Source: WHSW01 sp963842795
GTDB taxonomy: Bacteria; Actinomycetota; Thermoleophilia; Solirubrobacterales; 70-9
Reading direction: 5' to 3'
DNA: 64,000 nucleotides
Assembly: GCA_963842795.1 (NCBI GenBank)
Contig: CAWJHV010000041.1
Span: forward strand, 186,001 to 250,000
Shown one piece after another: positions 48,105 to 56,554 of this stretch; the first letter of the stretch is position 1, and each line of letters opens with the position of its first letter. The position numbers were made by a program, and so were the translations under genes. The notes under the pieces are model-generated. The model saw only the letters and a program-made list of their open reading frames with translations, did not search any database and had not been told where the DNA came from.

Positions 48105-49342
48105 TCGACCTCCCAGCCCTCGAGCCGGGCTTTGATCCGGGATAGGAACCTCGCCGCCTCCGCGCCGTCGAGGGCCCGGTGGTCCCAGGACATCGGCAGG
48201 TAGGTCATCGGCCTGATCGCGATCGAGTCGCTTTCGGAGCCTTCGACGACAACCGGGCGCTTGACGATCGCCTCGAGGTCGAGGATCCCGACCTGGGGCT
48301 GGTTGATGATCGGGGTCGCCAGCACGGCGCCGAACTGACCCGGGTTGGTGATCGTGAACGTGCCGCCGTGGACCTCGTCCGGAGCGAGCCGCTTGGTGCG
48401 GGCGCGCTCCGCGAGGTCGACGATCGAGGCGGCGAGCCCTTCGAGGCTGAGCCGCTGCGCCCGTTCGATCACGGGCACGATCAGCCCGTCCTCCAGGGCG
48501 ACCGCGATCCCGAGGTTGACGTCGCCGTGGTAGACGATCTCCTCGCCGTCGACCGACGCGTTGAGCGCCGGATGGTGCTCCAGCGCCTCGACCGTGGCCG
48601 CGGCGACGAACGCGAGGTAGGTGAGCGAGACGCCGCGCTGCGCCATCACCGGCTTGAGCTGTGCGCGCCGGGCGGCGACCCGAGACATGTCGACCTCGAC
48701 GATCGTCGTGCAGTGCGCGGCGGTGCGCCGGCTGTCGACCATGTGGCGGGCGATCGCCTTGCGCATCGTGCTCATCGGCTCCCGCCGATCGCCGTCGGCG
48801 ATCGGCGCCTCCGCGGCCGTTTCGACCGGGGGCTCGGGCCGGTAGGGCGACTCGGTGTGGAGCACCGGAGCCGACTTCTGCTTGCCGTTGCCGCCCGCCT
48901 CGACGTAGGCGAGCACGTCCTTCTTGCGCACGCGGCCGCCGATGCCGGTGCCCTGGACCTGCTCGAGGTCGACACCGTGCTTGTCGGCGATTCGCCGCAC
49001 GACCGGGGAGATGAACCCGGAGCGGTCGGTCTCGCCCTCGAGCGCCGGGGACGGACTCGGAGCGGGCTTGTCATCAGCCTCCTGCGGATGGGCCTCGCCG
49101 GCGCGCGCGCCGCCGTCGATCTCCGCGATCGGCTCGCCGACCGGGACCGTGTCGCCGGCCTCGGCGACGATCCGCGCCAGCCTGCCGGTGGCCGGCGACG
49201 GGATCTCGACGTCGACCTTGTCGGTCGTCACGTCGGCGAGCGTCTCGTCCGCCTCGACCCAGTCGCCCGGCTGCTTGCGCCACTCGAGGATCGTCCCCTC
49301 GGAGACCGAGATGCCCATCTTCGGCATCAGAACATCCAACAT
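48101..49342 (-). CDS. 2-oxoacid dehydrogenase E2 (probable branched-chain type)
   Basis: A 413-residue acyltransferase. ATG 49342 (MLDVLMPKMGISVSEGT) follows GAGGAGG; an open frame upstream adds 24 Ser/Ala residues. The lipoyl Lys lies in DVTTDKVDVEIPSP, then a peripheral-subunit-binding domain (SPVVRRIADKHGVDLEQVQGTG) and the catalytic domain ending PMSWDHRALDGAEAARFL with the His-Asp pair. It passes acyl groups to CoA. The next gene is the leucine-type dehydrogenase, favouring branched-chain substrates. Confidence 0.9.
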   Translation of the reverse strand: MLDVLMPKMGISVSEGTILEWRKQPGDWVEADETLADVTTDKVDVEIPSPATGRLARIVAEAGDTVPVGEPIAEIDGGARAGEAHPQEADDKPAPSPSPALEGETDRSGFISPVVRRIADKHGVDLEQVQGTGIGGRVRKKDVLAYVEAGGNGKQKSAPVLHTESPYRPEPPVETAAEAPIADGDRREPMSTMRKAIARHMVDSRRTAAHCTTIVEVDMSRVAARRAQLKPVMAQRGVSLTYLAFVAAATVEALEHHPALNASVDGEEIVYHGDVNLGIAVALEDGLIVPVIERAQRLSLEGLAASIVDLAERARTKRLAPDEVHGGTFTITNPGQFGAVLATPIINQPQVGILDLEAIVKRPVVVEGSESDSIAIRPMTYLPMSWDHRALDGAEAARFLSRIKARLEGWEVE

Positions 49343-49394
49343 TCCGCCCGCCTCCTCGGCTTCGCCTCCGGGGGCGGCCGGGTCAGCTGAGGTC

Positions 49395-50360
49395 CTAGTA
49401 CTTGAGGAGCTCATCGCACGCCTCCTTCATGTCCTCGAGCTGGGGCAGGATGGCCTGCTCCAGGGGCGGGCTGAAGGGGATCGGAACGTCAGGAGCGGTG
49501 AGTCGCCGCACCGGCGCGTCGAGGTCCTCGAAGGCCTCGGCGGCGACCAGCGCGGCGACCTCCGCTCCTACCCCGCACGATTGCGTCGCCTCGTGGGCGA
49601 CCAGGACCTTTCCGGTCTTGCGCGCGCTCGCCAGGATCGCCTCGGTGTCGAGCGGACAGAGCGAGCGCAGGTCGATCACCTCGATTGACTCGTCCAGCGC
49701 CTCGGCGGCCTCGAGCGCAAGGTGGACGGCGGATCCGTATGCGATCACGCTCATCTCCTCGCCCTCGCGCGCGATCCGGGCCTCGCCGAGCTCGATCGAG
49801 TACTCCCCCTCGGGCACCTCGTCCTTGACGTAGCGGTAGAGCCCCTTGTGCTCGAGGTAGCAGACCGGGTTCGGGTCGCGGATCGCCGCCGTCAGCAGCC
49901 CCTTGGCGTCGGCCGCGGTCGCGGGCGCCACGACCCGCAGGCCCGGCGACTGCAGGAACCACGCCTCCGGGTTCTGGGAGTGGAACGGGCCGCCGGAGAA
50001 GCCGCCCCCCGAGGGCAGGCGGACCACGATCGGCGCCGCCACGCCCTGGCGGTAGTGCATCTTCGCGGCGACGTTGACCAGCTGGTCGAAGCCACAGGAG
50101 ATGAAGTCGGCGAACTGCATCTCGCAGACCGGGCGCAGGCCCTCGACCGCGGCACCGACAGCGGTGCCGATGATCGCGTTCTCTGCCAGCGGCGCGTCGA
50201 GTACCCGCGCCCCGCCGAACTCGTCCATGAACCCGTCGGTGACCTTGAACGCGCCACCGAAGTTGCCGATGTCCTGACCCATGCAGAACACCGAGTCGTC
50301 GCGGCGCATCTCCTCACGCAGTCCATCCGAGATGGCCTCCAGGTATGTCATCTCGGTCAT
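49395..50360 (-). CDS. 2-oxoacid dehydrogenase E1 beta (probable branched-chain type)
   Basis: A 321-residue transketolase-pyrimidine-domain protein. ATG 50360 (MTEMTYLEAISDGLREEMRRD) overlaps the E1-alpha stop. Features: VFCMGQDIGNFGGAFKVTDG, LDAPLAENAIIGTAVGAA with the TPP-contacting Glu, and VIDLRSLCPLDTEAIL in the C-terminal domain. Forms a heterotetramer with E1 alpha to decarboxylate 2-oxoacids. The frame continues upstream but is then antisense to nothing and not needed. Confidence 0.92.
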   Translation of the reverse strand: MTEMTYLEAISDGLREEMRRDDSVFCMGQDIGNFGGAFKVTDGFMDEFGGARVLDAPLAENAIIGTAVGAAVEGLRPVCEMQFADFISCGFDQLVNVAAKMHYRQGVAAPIVVRLPSGGGFSGGPFHSQNPEAWFLQSPGLRVVAPATAADAKGLLTAAIRDPNPVCYLEHKGLYRYVKDEVPEGEYSIELGEARIAREGEEMSVIAYGSAVHLALEAAEALDESIEVIDLRSLCPLDTEAILASARKTGKVLVAHEATQSCGVGAEVAALVAAEAFEDLDAPVRRLTAPDVPIPFSPPLEQAILPQLEDMKEACDELLKY

Positions 50361-51496
50361 CAGGCAGCGCTCCGCTCGGCGCCGGCGTTCGCCCAGTACG
50401 ACCAGGGAGCCTGCCCGTCGCCGAGCTGGGTCACCTCGTCGGCGAAGACGCCCTCGGCGGCGATCGCCGGGTCGGGCATCGGCGAAGCAAGCGCCGTCTG
50501 GGCGCACTCGTCGACGTAGGCCTTGACGTCGCCGCGGATCCGCTCGACCGCGTCGGAGGCGAAGTCGTGCTCGGCTACGAGCCGCTCGGAGTAGAGCTCG
50601 ATCGGGTCGCGACCGGCCCACTCCTCGCGCATAGCGGCAGGCACGTAGCTCATGTCGTCGTGGGCGCCGTGGCCGTGCATGCGCAGGGTCCGGCACTCGA
50701 TCAGCGTCGGTCCGCCGCCGGCGCGTGCGCGTGCGGCCGCGTCCCGGGAGGCCTCGAACACGGCCTCGACGTCATTGCCGTCGACGAGCTCGCCCGGGAA
50801 GCCGTAGGTTGCCGCCCGCTCGACGGGGTCGACGGCGAACTCGAGCTCGTTCGGGGTCGAGTAGGCGAAGCCGTTGTTCTCGAGCACGAAGACCACCGGC
50901 AGCTTGTGGACGCCGGCGAAGTTCATCGCCTCGTGCCACTGGCCGTTGGCCGTCGAGCCCTCGCCGAAGTAGGTCATCGCCACTCGCGACTCGCCGCGGG
51001 TCTTGAACGCGAGCGCCATCCCGGTGGCGACCAGCGCCATGTCCGGGAGCATCGAGACCATGCCGACGCAGCCGAGCTCGCGGTCGCCGAAGTGCATGTT
51101 GCCGTCCTTGCCGCCGGTGACGCCGCCGCTGCGGCCCATGTAGTTGGCCAGGTAGCGGTCCGGGGTCACGCCGCGGACGAAATGGGCGCCGAGGTCGCGG
51201 TGCAGGATGCACATGCGGTCCTGCGGGCCGAGCACGTACGAGGAGCCGACGGAGATCGCCTCCTGGCCGCAGCCGTCGTAAAAGCTTCCCGGCACCTTGC
51301 CCTGCCGGTAGAGGGTGATCCCGCGCTCCTCGGCCGAGCGCATCATCGCCATGTACCGCAGCAGGTTCGCCCGGTCCTCGCGGGTGAGCCCGGCCTCGGC
51401 GGCCGCCTCCCGGTCACTCGTGCGCGCGCCGCTCCGGCGTTCGCGCAATTCGTCGCGTGCAGGCTCGCTCGCGACAGCGCCATTGACTGGCTTCAT
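50360..51496 (-). CDS. 2-oxoacid dehydrogenase E1 alpha (probable branched-chain type)
   Basis: A 378-residue TPP-dependent subunit. ATG 51496 (MKPVNGAVASEPARD) is chosen over the long open frame upstream. TPP motif: YFGEGSTANGQWHEA followed by VVFVLENNGFAYSTP, with GxG and Asn at proper spacing. The first half has LYRQGKVPGSFYDGCGQEAI and HRDLGAHFVRG. Gene order alpha-beta-E2 and its neighbour leucine dehydrogenase suggest a BCKDH. The distinction from acetoin or pyruvate types is an inference. Confidence 0.9.
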   Translation of the reverse strand: MKPVNGAVASEPARDELRERRSGARTSDREAAAEAGLTREDRANLLRYMAMMRSAEERGITLYRQGKVPGSFYDGCGQEAISVGSSYVLGPQDRMCILHRDLGAHFVRGVTPDRYLANYMGRSGGVTGGKDGNMHFGDRELGCVGMVSMLPDMALVATGMALAFKTRGESRVAMTYFGEGSTANGQWHEAMNFAGVHKLPVVFVLENNGFAYSTPNELEFAVDPVERAATYGFPGELVDGNDVEAVFEASRDAAARARAGGGPTLIECRTLRMHGHGAHDDMSYVPAAMREEWAGRDPIELYSERLVAEHDFASDAVERIRGDVKAYVDECAQTALASPMPDPAIAAEGVFADEVTQLGDGQAPWSYWANAGAERSAA

Positions 51497-51726
51497 CTCT
51501 CCGCCCTTCGTGTCTGGCCACCCCTTCAGGATCTCCTCCGGGCCGGCCTGGCCTTTTCGCCGCTTCGGGATCTCCTCCGCGACGCCTACGGACGACAGGA
51601 GCCCGGGGTTCCGCCCGCGCTCCCTATGTCTGGACCCGTTCGAGCTGCTGGGCTCGCGCGAATCGCTACACAGGAGTGTATTCCCGGCGAGCGATGTTTC
51701 AACCCCCGGGCGGGAGAGTCCCGCGA

Positions 51727-52215
51727 TCAGCTGTGCTCGGCGCGCCGCCGAACAGCCCGCAGGATCGAGTTCGTCGCGAGCACGTGGCCGCGGGTGCCGA
51801 TCACGGCGAGGCGGTACGCCGTGCCCGCGCGGCCCGGGAACTCGGCGCGGGTCTCGGCGGCCAGGCGGACGGTCCCGTCGAGGTTGTCGGTGAGCCGGAA
51901 GACGAGGGCGTAGCAGGAGAAGCGGTGGGCGCCCATCAGGGCGAGAACCGAGGGGCGCACGGCCCGGGTGACGATGAAGCCCGGGGTGGTCGAGCCGATC
52001 CTGCCCCGGTCCCCGCTGGGCTCGGTGTGCTCGCAACCCAGGGCGCGGGCGACCGACGCGCCGCCGCGGCGGCTCGCGAACCCGCCGACTGTCGCCTCCA
52101 GCGCCTCCCAGACGTCGCCGATCGGCGCGGCGATCGTCGTCTCGTGCTCGTCGACGAACGGCAGCGATTCGATTGGCACATCGATCACGCTCCCCCGGTG
52201 GAGCGCGTCGGTCAT
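51727..52215 (-). CDS. SRPBCC-like (polyketide cyclase/DUF2867-like) protein, 162 aa
   Basis: ATG 52215 follows the pyruvate-type E2 stop by four bases. The fold is suggested by SLPFVDEHETTIAAPIGDVWEALEA, FIVTRAVRPSVLALMGAHRFS and FRLTDNLDGTVRLAAETRAEFPG. The family binds hydrophobic ligands; no role in the dehydrogenase complexes is established. It lies between the two dehydrogenase sets. An upstream frame gives 34 more residues, but they are probably not translated. Confidence 0.72.
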   Translation of the reverse strand: MTDALHRGSVIDVPIESLPFVDEHETTIAAPIGDVWEALEATVGGFASRRGGASVARALGCEHTEPSGDRGRIGSTTPGFIVTRAVRPSVLALMGAHRFSCYALVFRLTDNLDGTVRLAAETRAEFPGRAGTAYRLAVIGTRGHVLATNSILRAVRRRAEHS

Positions 52216-52219
52216 CGCC

Positions 52220-53602
52220 TCAGAGGGCGAGCCCCAGCGGCTCTTCCAGCAGGGCGCGCACGCGTCCGAGGAACTCCGCGGCCTCGGCCCCGTACAAAAT
52301 CCGGTGATCGCAGGCAAGCGTGACGCCCATGAGCCGGGCGGTCGTGATCTCGCCGTCGCGGACCACCGGGGTCTCGGTGATCGCCCCGACGGCCAGGATC
52401 GCGGCCTGGGGGGTGTTGATCACGGCGTGGAAGTTCGAGATCCCGTACATGCCCAGGTTGGAGACCGTGAAGGTGCCCCCGGAGAGCTCGGGCGGGGTGA
52501 TCTTCTGCTCCCTTACCTTGGCGGCGAGCTCGCGGGACTCGGTCGCGATCTGTCGCAGGCCCTTGCGGTCGGCGTCAAAGACGGTCGGGACCACGAGCGC
52601 CTCGCGGGCGGCGACCGCGATCCCGACGTTGACGCGCTCATAGAGCTCCCACCGCCCGTCGCGATAGGCGCCGTTGGCGCGCGGGAACTCGCGCAGGCCA
52701 AGCGCGCATGCCTTGACCACCATGTCGTTAAAGGACGGGATCACGTCGCCCTCGGCCGCGGAGGCCTTGAGGCCGGCGCGTGCCTCTGCGGCCCGGGTCA
52801 TGTCGATGGAGGCCTGCAGGTAGAAGTGCGGCGCGGTCGCCTTGGACTCGGCCATCCGGCGCGAGACCGTCTGCTGGAGCTTTGTGAGCTCGACGACCGA
52901 GACCTCGCCCTTGGCGGTCTCGGGCTTCTCGGGCGCGGGAGCCGGCGTGGCGGCGGCGGGCTCTGCCTTCGCCGGGCCGTCGGCGACCGCCTGCTCGACG
53001 TCGGCCTTGATGATCCGCCCCCCGGGCCCCGAGCCGGAGAGCGTCGCCAGGTCGACGCCCTTCTCGGTCGCGATCCGGCGCGCGATCGGGGAGGCCTTGA
53101 CCCGCCCGTCGCCCTTCTTCTCCTCCTCCCCGGAGGCCGGTGGAGCGCCATCGCCTTCGGGCTGGGTAGGGGAGGAAGCCTCAGCCTCGTCGTCCTGCTC
53201 TTCCTCGTCGGCCGCAGCGGCCTGCTCGGGGGCGGCGGAGGCGGGGGGAAGGTCCTCCGGACTATCCGCAGCGGAGCGAGGACTGTCCGACGGGTCCTTC
53301 CCGCCGGCGCCGTCACCGTCCCCGCCAGAGCTCTGCCCGTCCCCGCCGCCTTCACTCACCTCGTCAGCCTCGCCGACCCGCGCGATCACCTCGCCGATCG
53401 GCAGGGTCGCCCCCTCGTCGGCCACGATCTCCACCAGCGTCCCCGCCGCGTCCGCCTCGAAGACCATGTTCGCCTTGTCGGTCTCGATCTCGACCAGCTC
53501 CTCGCCGAGCTCGACCTGGTCGCCGACCGACTTCATCCACTTGAGGACCGTGCCCTCCTCCATCGAGTCCGAGAGCCGGGGCATGACGATGTCCTCGGCC
53601 AT
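52220..53602 (-). CDS. pdhC: Pyruvate-type dehydrogenase E2 (dihydrolipoamide acetyltransferase)
   Basis: A 460-residue E2. Lipoyl Lys in EIETDKANMVFEAD; a ~70-residue Glu/Asp/Gly/Pro linker; binding domain SPIARRIATEKGVDLATLSGSG; catalytic domain with CDHRILYGAEAAEFL. The final HxxxDG is HRILYG here, a variant seen in many PDH E2 proteins. It transfers acetyl to CoA. It follows pdhB by 55 bases. Only one lipoyl domain is present. Confidence 0.93.
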   Translation of the reverse strand: MAEDIVMPRLSDSMEEGTVLKWMKSVGDQVELGEELVEIETDKANMVFEADAAGTLVEIVADEGATLPIGEVIARVGEADEVSEGGGDGQSSGGDGDGAGGKDPSDSPRSAADSPEDLPPASAAPEQAAAADEEEQDDEAEASSPTQPEGDGAPPASGEEEKKGDGRVKASPIARRIATEKGVDLATLSGSGPGGRIIKADVEQAVADGPAKAEPAAATPAPAPEKPETAKGEVSVVELTKLQQTVSRRMAESKATAPHFYLQASIDMTRAAEARAGLKASAAEGDVIPSFNDMVVKACALGLREFPRANGAYRDGRWELYERVNVGIAVAAREALVVPTVFDADRKGLRQIATESRELAAKVREQKITPPELSGGTFTVSNLGMYGISNFHAVINTPQAAILAVGAITETPVVRDGEITTARLMGVTLACDHRILYGAEAAEFLGRVRALLEEPLGLAL

Positions 53603-53657
53603 CAGATAAGCGGCCTCAACGGCGGCCGGGCTCGGCTCCGTCCTGTCGGACTCCGCC

Positions 53658-54647
53658 TCACAGCGCTCCCTCGGTCGTCGCCAGCGCGGCGCTGACGACG
53701 TTCTCGGCGTGGGGCATCGCGGACTGCTCGAGGCGCTTCGAGTACGGCATCGGCACGTCGGCGCCGGTGACCCGCTGGATTGGCGCGTCGAGGTGGTCGA
53801 AGGCCTGCTCGGCGACGAGCGCGGCGATGTTCGCGCCGACCCCGCCGTGCGGCCACCCCTCCTCGACGATCACCAGCCGGTTGGTCTTGCGGACCGAGTC
53901 GAGGATCGTGTCGAGGTCGAGCGGGCGCAGGGTGCGCGGATCGATCACCTCGGCCTCGACCCCGTGCTCGTGGGAGAGGGTCTTCGCCGCCTGCTCGGCG
54001 ATGTGGGCCATCCGCAGGATGCCGACGATGGTCACGTCGTCGCCCTCGCGGCGGGTCGCGGCCTGGCCGAAGTTGACCACGTGGTCGCCGTCGTCGGGGA
54101 CGTCGCCGCGGGCGCCGTAGAGGGTCTCGTGCTCGATGAAGATCACCGGGTTGTCGTCGCGGATCGCCGACTTCAGGAGGCCCTTACCGTCGGCCGGGGT
54201 GGAGGGGCAGGCGACGAGCAGGCCGGGGATCTGGAGGAACATCGCCTCGAAGCTGTGCGAGTGCGTCGGCCCGAGCTGGTGGCCGCCGCCTCCCGGCATC
54301 CTGATCACCAGCGGCACCGTGACCTGTCCGTTGAACATGTACGGGATCGCGGCGGCGTGGTTGATGATCTGATCGAACGCGAGCAGCGAGAAGTTGACCG
54401 TCATCAGCTCGACCACCGGTCGCAGCCCGCCCATCGCCGAGCCGATGCCCATGCCGACGATCGTGTTCTCGGAGATCGGGGTGTCGCGGACGCGCCGCTC
54501 GCCGAACTCGTCCAGCAGGCCCTCGGTGACCTTGAACGCGCCCTGGAACACGGCGACGTCCTCGCCCATCACGTAGACGGCCTCGTCGCGGCGCATCTCC
54601 TCGGCCATCGCGTCGCGAAGGGCCTCGCGCATCCGCAGGACGGGCAC
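53658..54647 (-). CDS. pdhB: Pyruvate dehydrogenase E1 beta
   Basis: A 329-residue subunit. Start ATG 54647 overlaps the pdhA stop (one base). Motifs: VYVMGEDVAVFQGAFKVTEG, RDTPISENTIVGMGIGSAMGG with the TPP Glu, and VEVIDPRTLRPLDLDTILDSV-like C-terminal segment. Partners pdhA; the complex makes acetyl-CoA from pyruvate. It is about 50 percent similar in layout to the second E1 beta at 49395. Confidence 0.94.
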   Translation of the reverse strand: MPVLRMREALRDAMAEEMRRDEAVYVMGEDVAVFQGAFKVTEGLLDEFGERRVRDTPISENTIVGMGIGSAMGGLRPVVELMTVNFSLLAFDQIINHAAAIPYMFNGQVTVPLVIRMPGGGGHQLGPTHSHSFEAMFLQIPGLLVACPSTPADGKGLLKSAIRDDNPVIFIEHETLYGARGDVPDDGDHVVNFGQAATRREGDDVTIVGILRMAHIAEQAAKTLSHEHGVEAEVIDPRTLRPLDLDTILDSVRKTNRLVIVEEGWPHGGVGANIAALVAEQAFDHLDAPIQRVTGADVPMPYSKRLEQSAMPHAENVVSAALATTEGAL

Positions 54648-55915
54648 TACTCCCCGCCCTCGCCGTCGTCCTCGCCGGCGTCCTCATCGCGGTCCTCGAG
54701 CGCGTCGGCCGCCTCCTTGTCCTCGAGGGTCGCGTCGTCCTCGCTGCGGCCGGCGTGCGACGCCGCCTGGCCTGCGTAGGCCGCGCCCGCCTCGGCCAGG
54801 CGCTTGGCCTCGCCGGTGAGCTCTTCGCCCTCGCGCTCGCCGGCGAACGGCTGGGGGGAGCGCTCGTCGACCGCGTACCAGCCGGGGACCTGGTCGCCGA
54901 CCACGTAGAGATGGTCGTAGAGGGTGTCGAGCGGCGGTTCGGGCGACTCGTCGGCGAACTTGACCGCCTCCAGGATCCTGGCGTCGACCCGCTCTCGCAG
55001 CTCGTCGCGGGCCTCGTTCGTCAGCACTCCCTCGGCCTCCAGCCGATCGGCGAAGGCCTCGACAGGGTCCTTCTTACGCCACTCCTCGACCTCCTCCTTG
55101 GTGCGGTAGACCTCGGGGTCGGCGGCGGAGTGGCCGCGGAAGCGGTAGGTGAACGCCTCGACCATGGTGGGCCGGCGCTCCTCGCGCGCCAGCCGGATGT
55201 GCTCGGCGACCGTCTCGCGCATCGCCAGCACGTCCATGCCGTCGGCCCGCACGCCCGGGACGCCCATGCCCTCGGCCTTCTTCGAGAAGTCGGTGACCGC
55301 CGAGTGGCGCTCGACCGCGGTCCCCATCCCGTAGAGGTTGTTCTCGAGGATGAAGACCACGGGTAGCCGCCACAGCGCCGCCAGGTTCATCGTCTCGCCG
55401 AAGTTGCCCGCGTTCGACGCGCCGTCGCCGAACATGCAGACCGTGACGTCGTCGGTGCCCTTGTAGTCGCAGGCGAGGCCGAGCCCGGCCGCCAGCGGCA
55501 GGTTCCCGCCGACGATCCCGTAGCCGCCCATGAACCGCCGGTCGCCGTCAAAGATGTGCATCGAGCCGCCCCGCCCGCGCGAGGTCCCGTCGACGCGGCC
55601 GAAGAGCTCCGCCATCACGTTGTTCGGATCGGTTCCCCGGGCGATCGCATGCCCGTGCGTGCGGTAGGTGCCGATCAGGTAGTCGTCGGGCTCCATCACC
55701 GAGGTGGTGCCGACGATCGTCGCCTCCTCGCCGATCGCCAGATGCAGGAACCCGCCGGCCTTCGCGCGCTGGTACTGGCGGCCCGCCTCCTCCTCGAAGC
55801 GGCGGATCAGCGCCATCGTCTCGAGCAGCTCGAGGCAGGCCTCGGGGTCGGGTAGCGGCCGCCCGCCGCCGCTCGCGCCGTCGGCCTGTGCCGTGCTTGC
55901 CGTCTCCTCAGCCAC
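54647..55915 (-). CDS. pdhA: Pyruvate dehydrogenase E1 alpha
   Basis: A 422-residue TPP enzyme. Classic PDH-type motifs: YRTHGHAIARGTDP, GRGGSMHIFDGDRRFMGGYGIVGG, and the TPP site MFGDGASNAGNFGE..VFILENNLYGMG. The phosphorylation-loop-type YRFRGHSAADPE is conserved. The long C-terminal tail (DEDAGEDDGEGGE) is strongly acidic and unusual. ATG 55915 begins MAEETASTAQADGAS. Its first ~20 residues are low complexity. Confidence 0.94.
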   Translation of the reverse strand: MAEETASTAQADGASGGGRPLPDPEACLELLETMALIRRFEEEAGRQYQRAKAGGFLHLAIGEEATIVGTTSVMEPDDYLIGTYRTHGHAIARGTDPNNVMAELFGRVDGTSRGRGGSMHIFDGDRRFMGGYGIVGGNLPLAAGLGLACDYKGTDDVTVCMFGDGASNAGNFGETMNLAALWRLPVVFILENNLYGMGTAVERHSAVTDFSKKAEGMGVPGVRADGMDVLAMRETVAEHIRLAREERRPTMVEAFTYRFRGHSAADPEVYRTKEEVEEWRKKDPVEAFADRLEAEGVLTNEARDELRERVDARILEAVKFADESPEPPLDTLYDHLYVVGDQVPGWYAVDERSPQPFAGEREGEELTGEAKRLAEAGAAYAGQAASHAGRSEDDATLEDKEAADALEDRDEDAGEDDGEGGE

Positions 55916-55939
55916 CCAACCGCAACATAGCGATAGCGC

Positions 55940-56536
55940 TCAAGCTTGCGCGCCCGCCGCGGCTCCGGCCTCCTCGAGCCGGTCGTCGCCCCAGAAGACC
56001 TCGTCGCCGACGAGGACCGACGGAACCCCGAACACGCCGAGGTCGCCGGCGCGGTCGGTCGCCTCGCGCAGCCGCTGCTTGATCGCGTCGCGGGCGACCG
56101 CGGTGGCCAGCGATCGCGGGTGCAGCTCGGAGGAGGCCGCCGCGATGTAGACGTTGTCGGCCTCGGAGAGGTCGCGTCCGGCGGCGAACGCCTGGCGGAA
56201 CGCGGCGAGCGAGAAGGACGCCGCCCGCCCGATCTCCTTCGCGAAGGTCGCGGCGCGCATCGCGGTCAGCATGTTGCCCGGGAACGGATCGGGCCAGCGG
56301 ATCGGCGGCAGCCCGTAGGCCTGGCCGCGCCGCTCGACCTCACGCAGGCCCGCCTCCCGGTCGGGCCCGTTCGCCCACGAGCCGCGCCCGAAGCGGGCGA
56401 AGAGCCCGCCGAGGAGGATCGGCTGCCACTCGGGCTGCTCGGCACCGGCGTCGTCGAAGACGGCCGTGATCCGCTCGGCGGCGAGGTAGGCGTAGGGGGA
56501 CCCGAGGTCGTAGTAGAAGGTCGACCGGTCGCTCAC
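55940..56536 (-). CDS. DsbA/GSTK-family protein (2-hydroxychromene-2-carboxylate isomerase-like)
   Basis: A 198-residue thioredoxin-fold protein without the CxxC: the N-terminal FYYDLGSPYAYLAAERI motif with Ser in place of the Cys pair is characteristic of HCCA isomerase/GST-kappa relatives. Other blocks: NMLTAMRAATFAKEIGRAASFSLAAFRQ and GVFGVPSVLVGDEVFWGDDRLEE. These glutathione-type isomerases act in aromatic degradation; here the context is central carbon metabolism, so the role is open. It lies between lpdA and pdhA. Confidence 0.85.
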   Translation of the reverse strand: MSDRSTFYYDLGSPYAYLAAERITAVFDDAGAEQPEWQPILLGGLFARFGRGSWANGPDREAGLREVERRGQAYGLPPIRWPDPFPGNMLTAMRAATFAKEIGRAASFSLAAFRQAFAAGRDLSEADNVYIAAASSELHPRSLATAVARDAIKQRLREATDRAGDLGVFGVPSVLVGDEVFWGDDRLEEAGAAAGAQA

Positions 56537-56554
56537 CGTCGCGGCCGCGCCCGC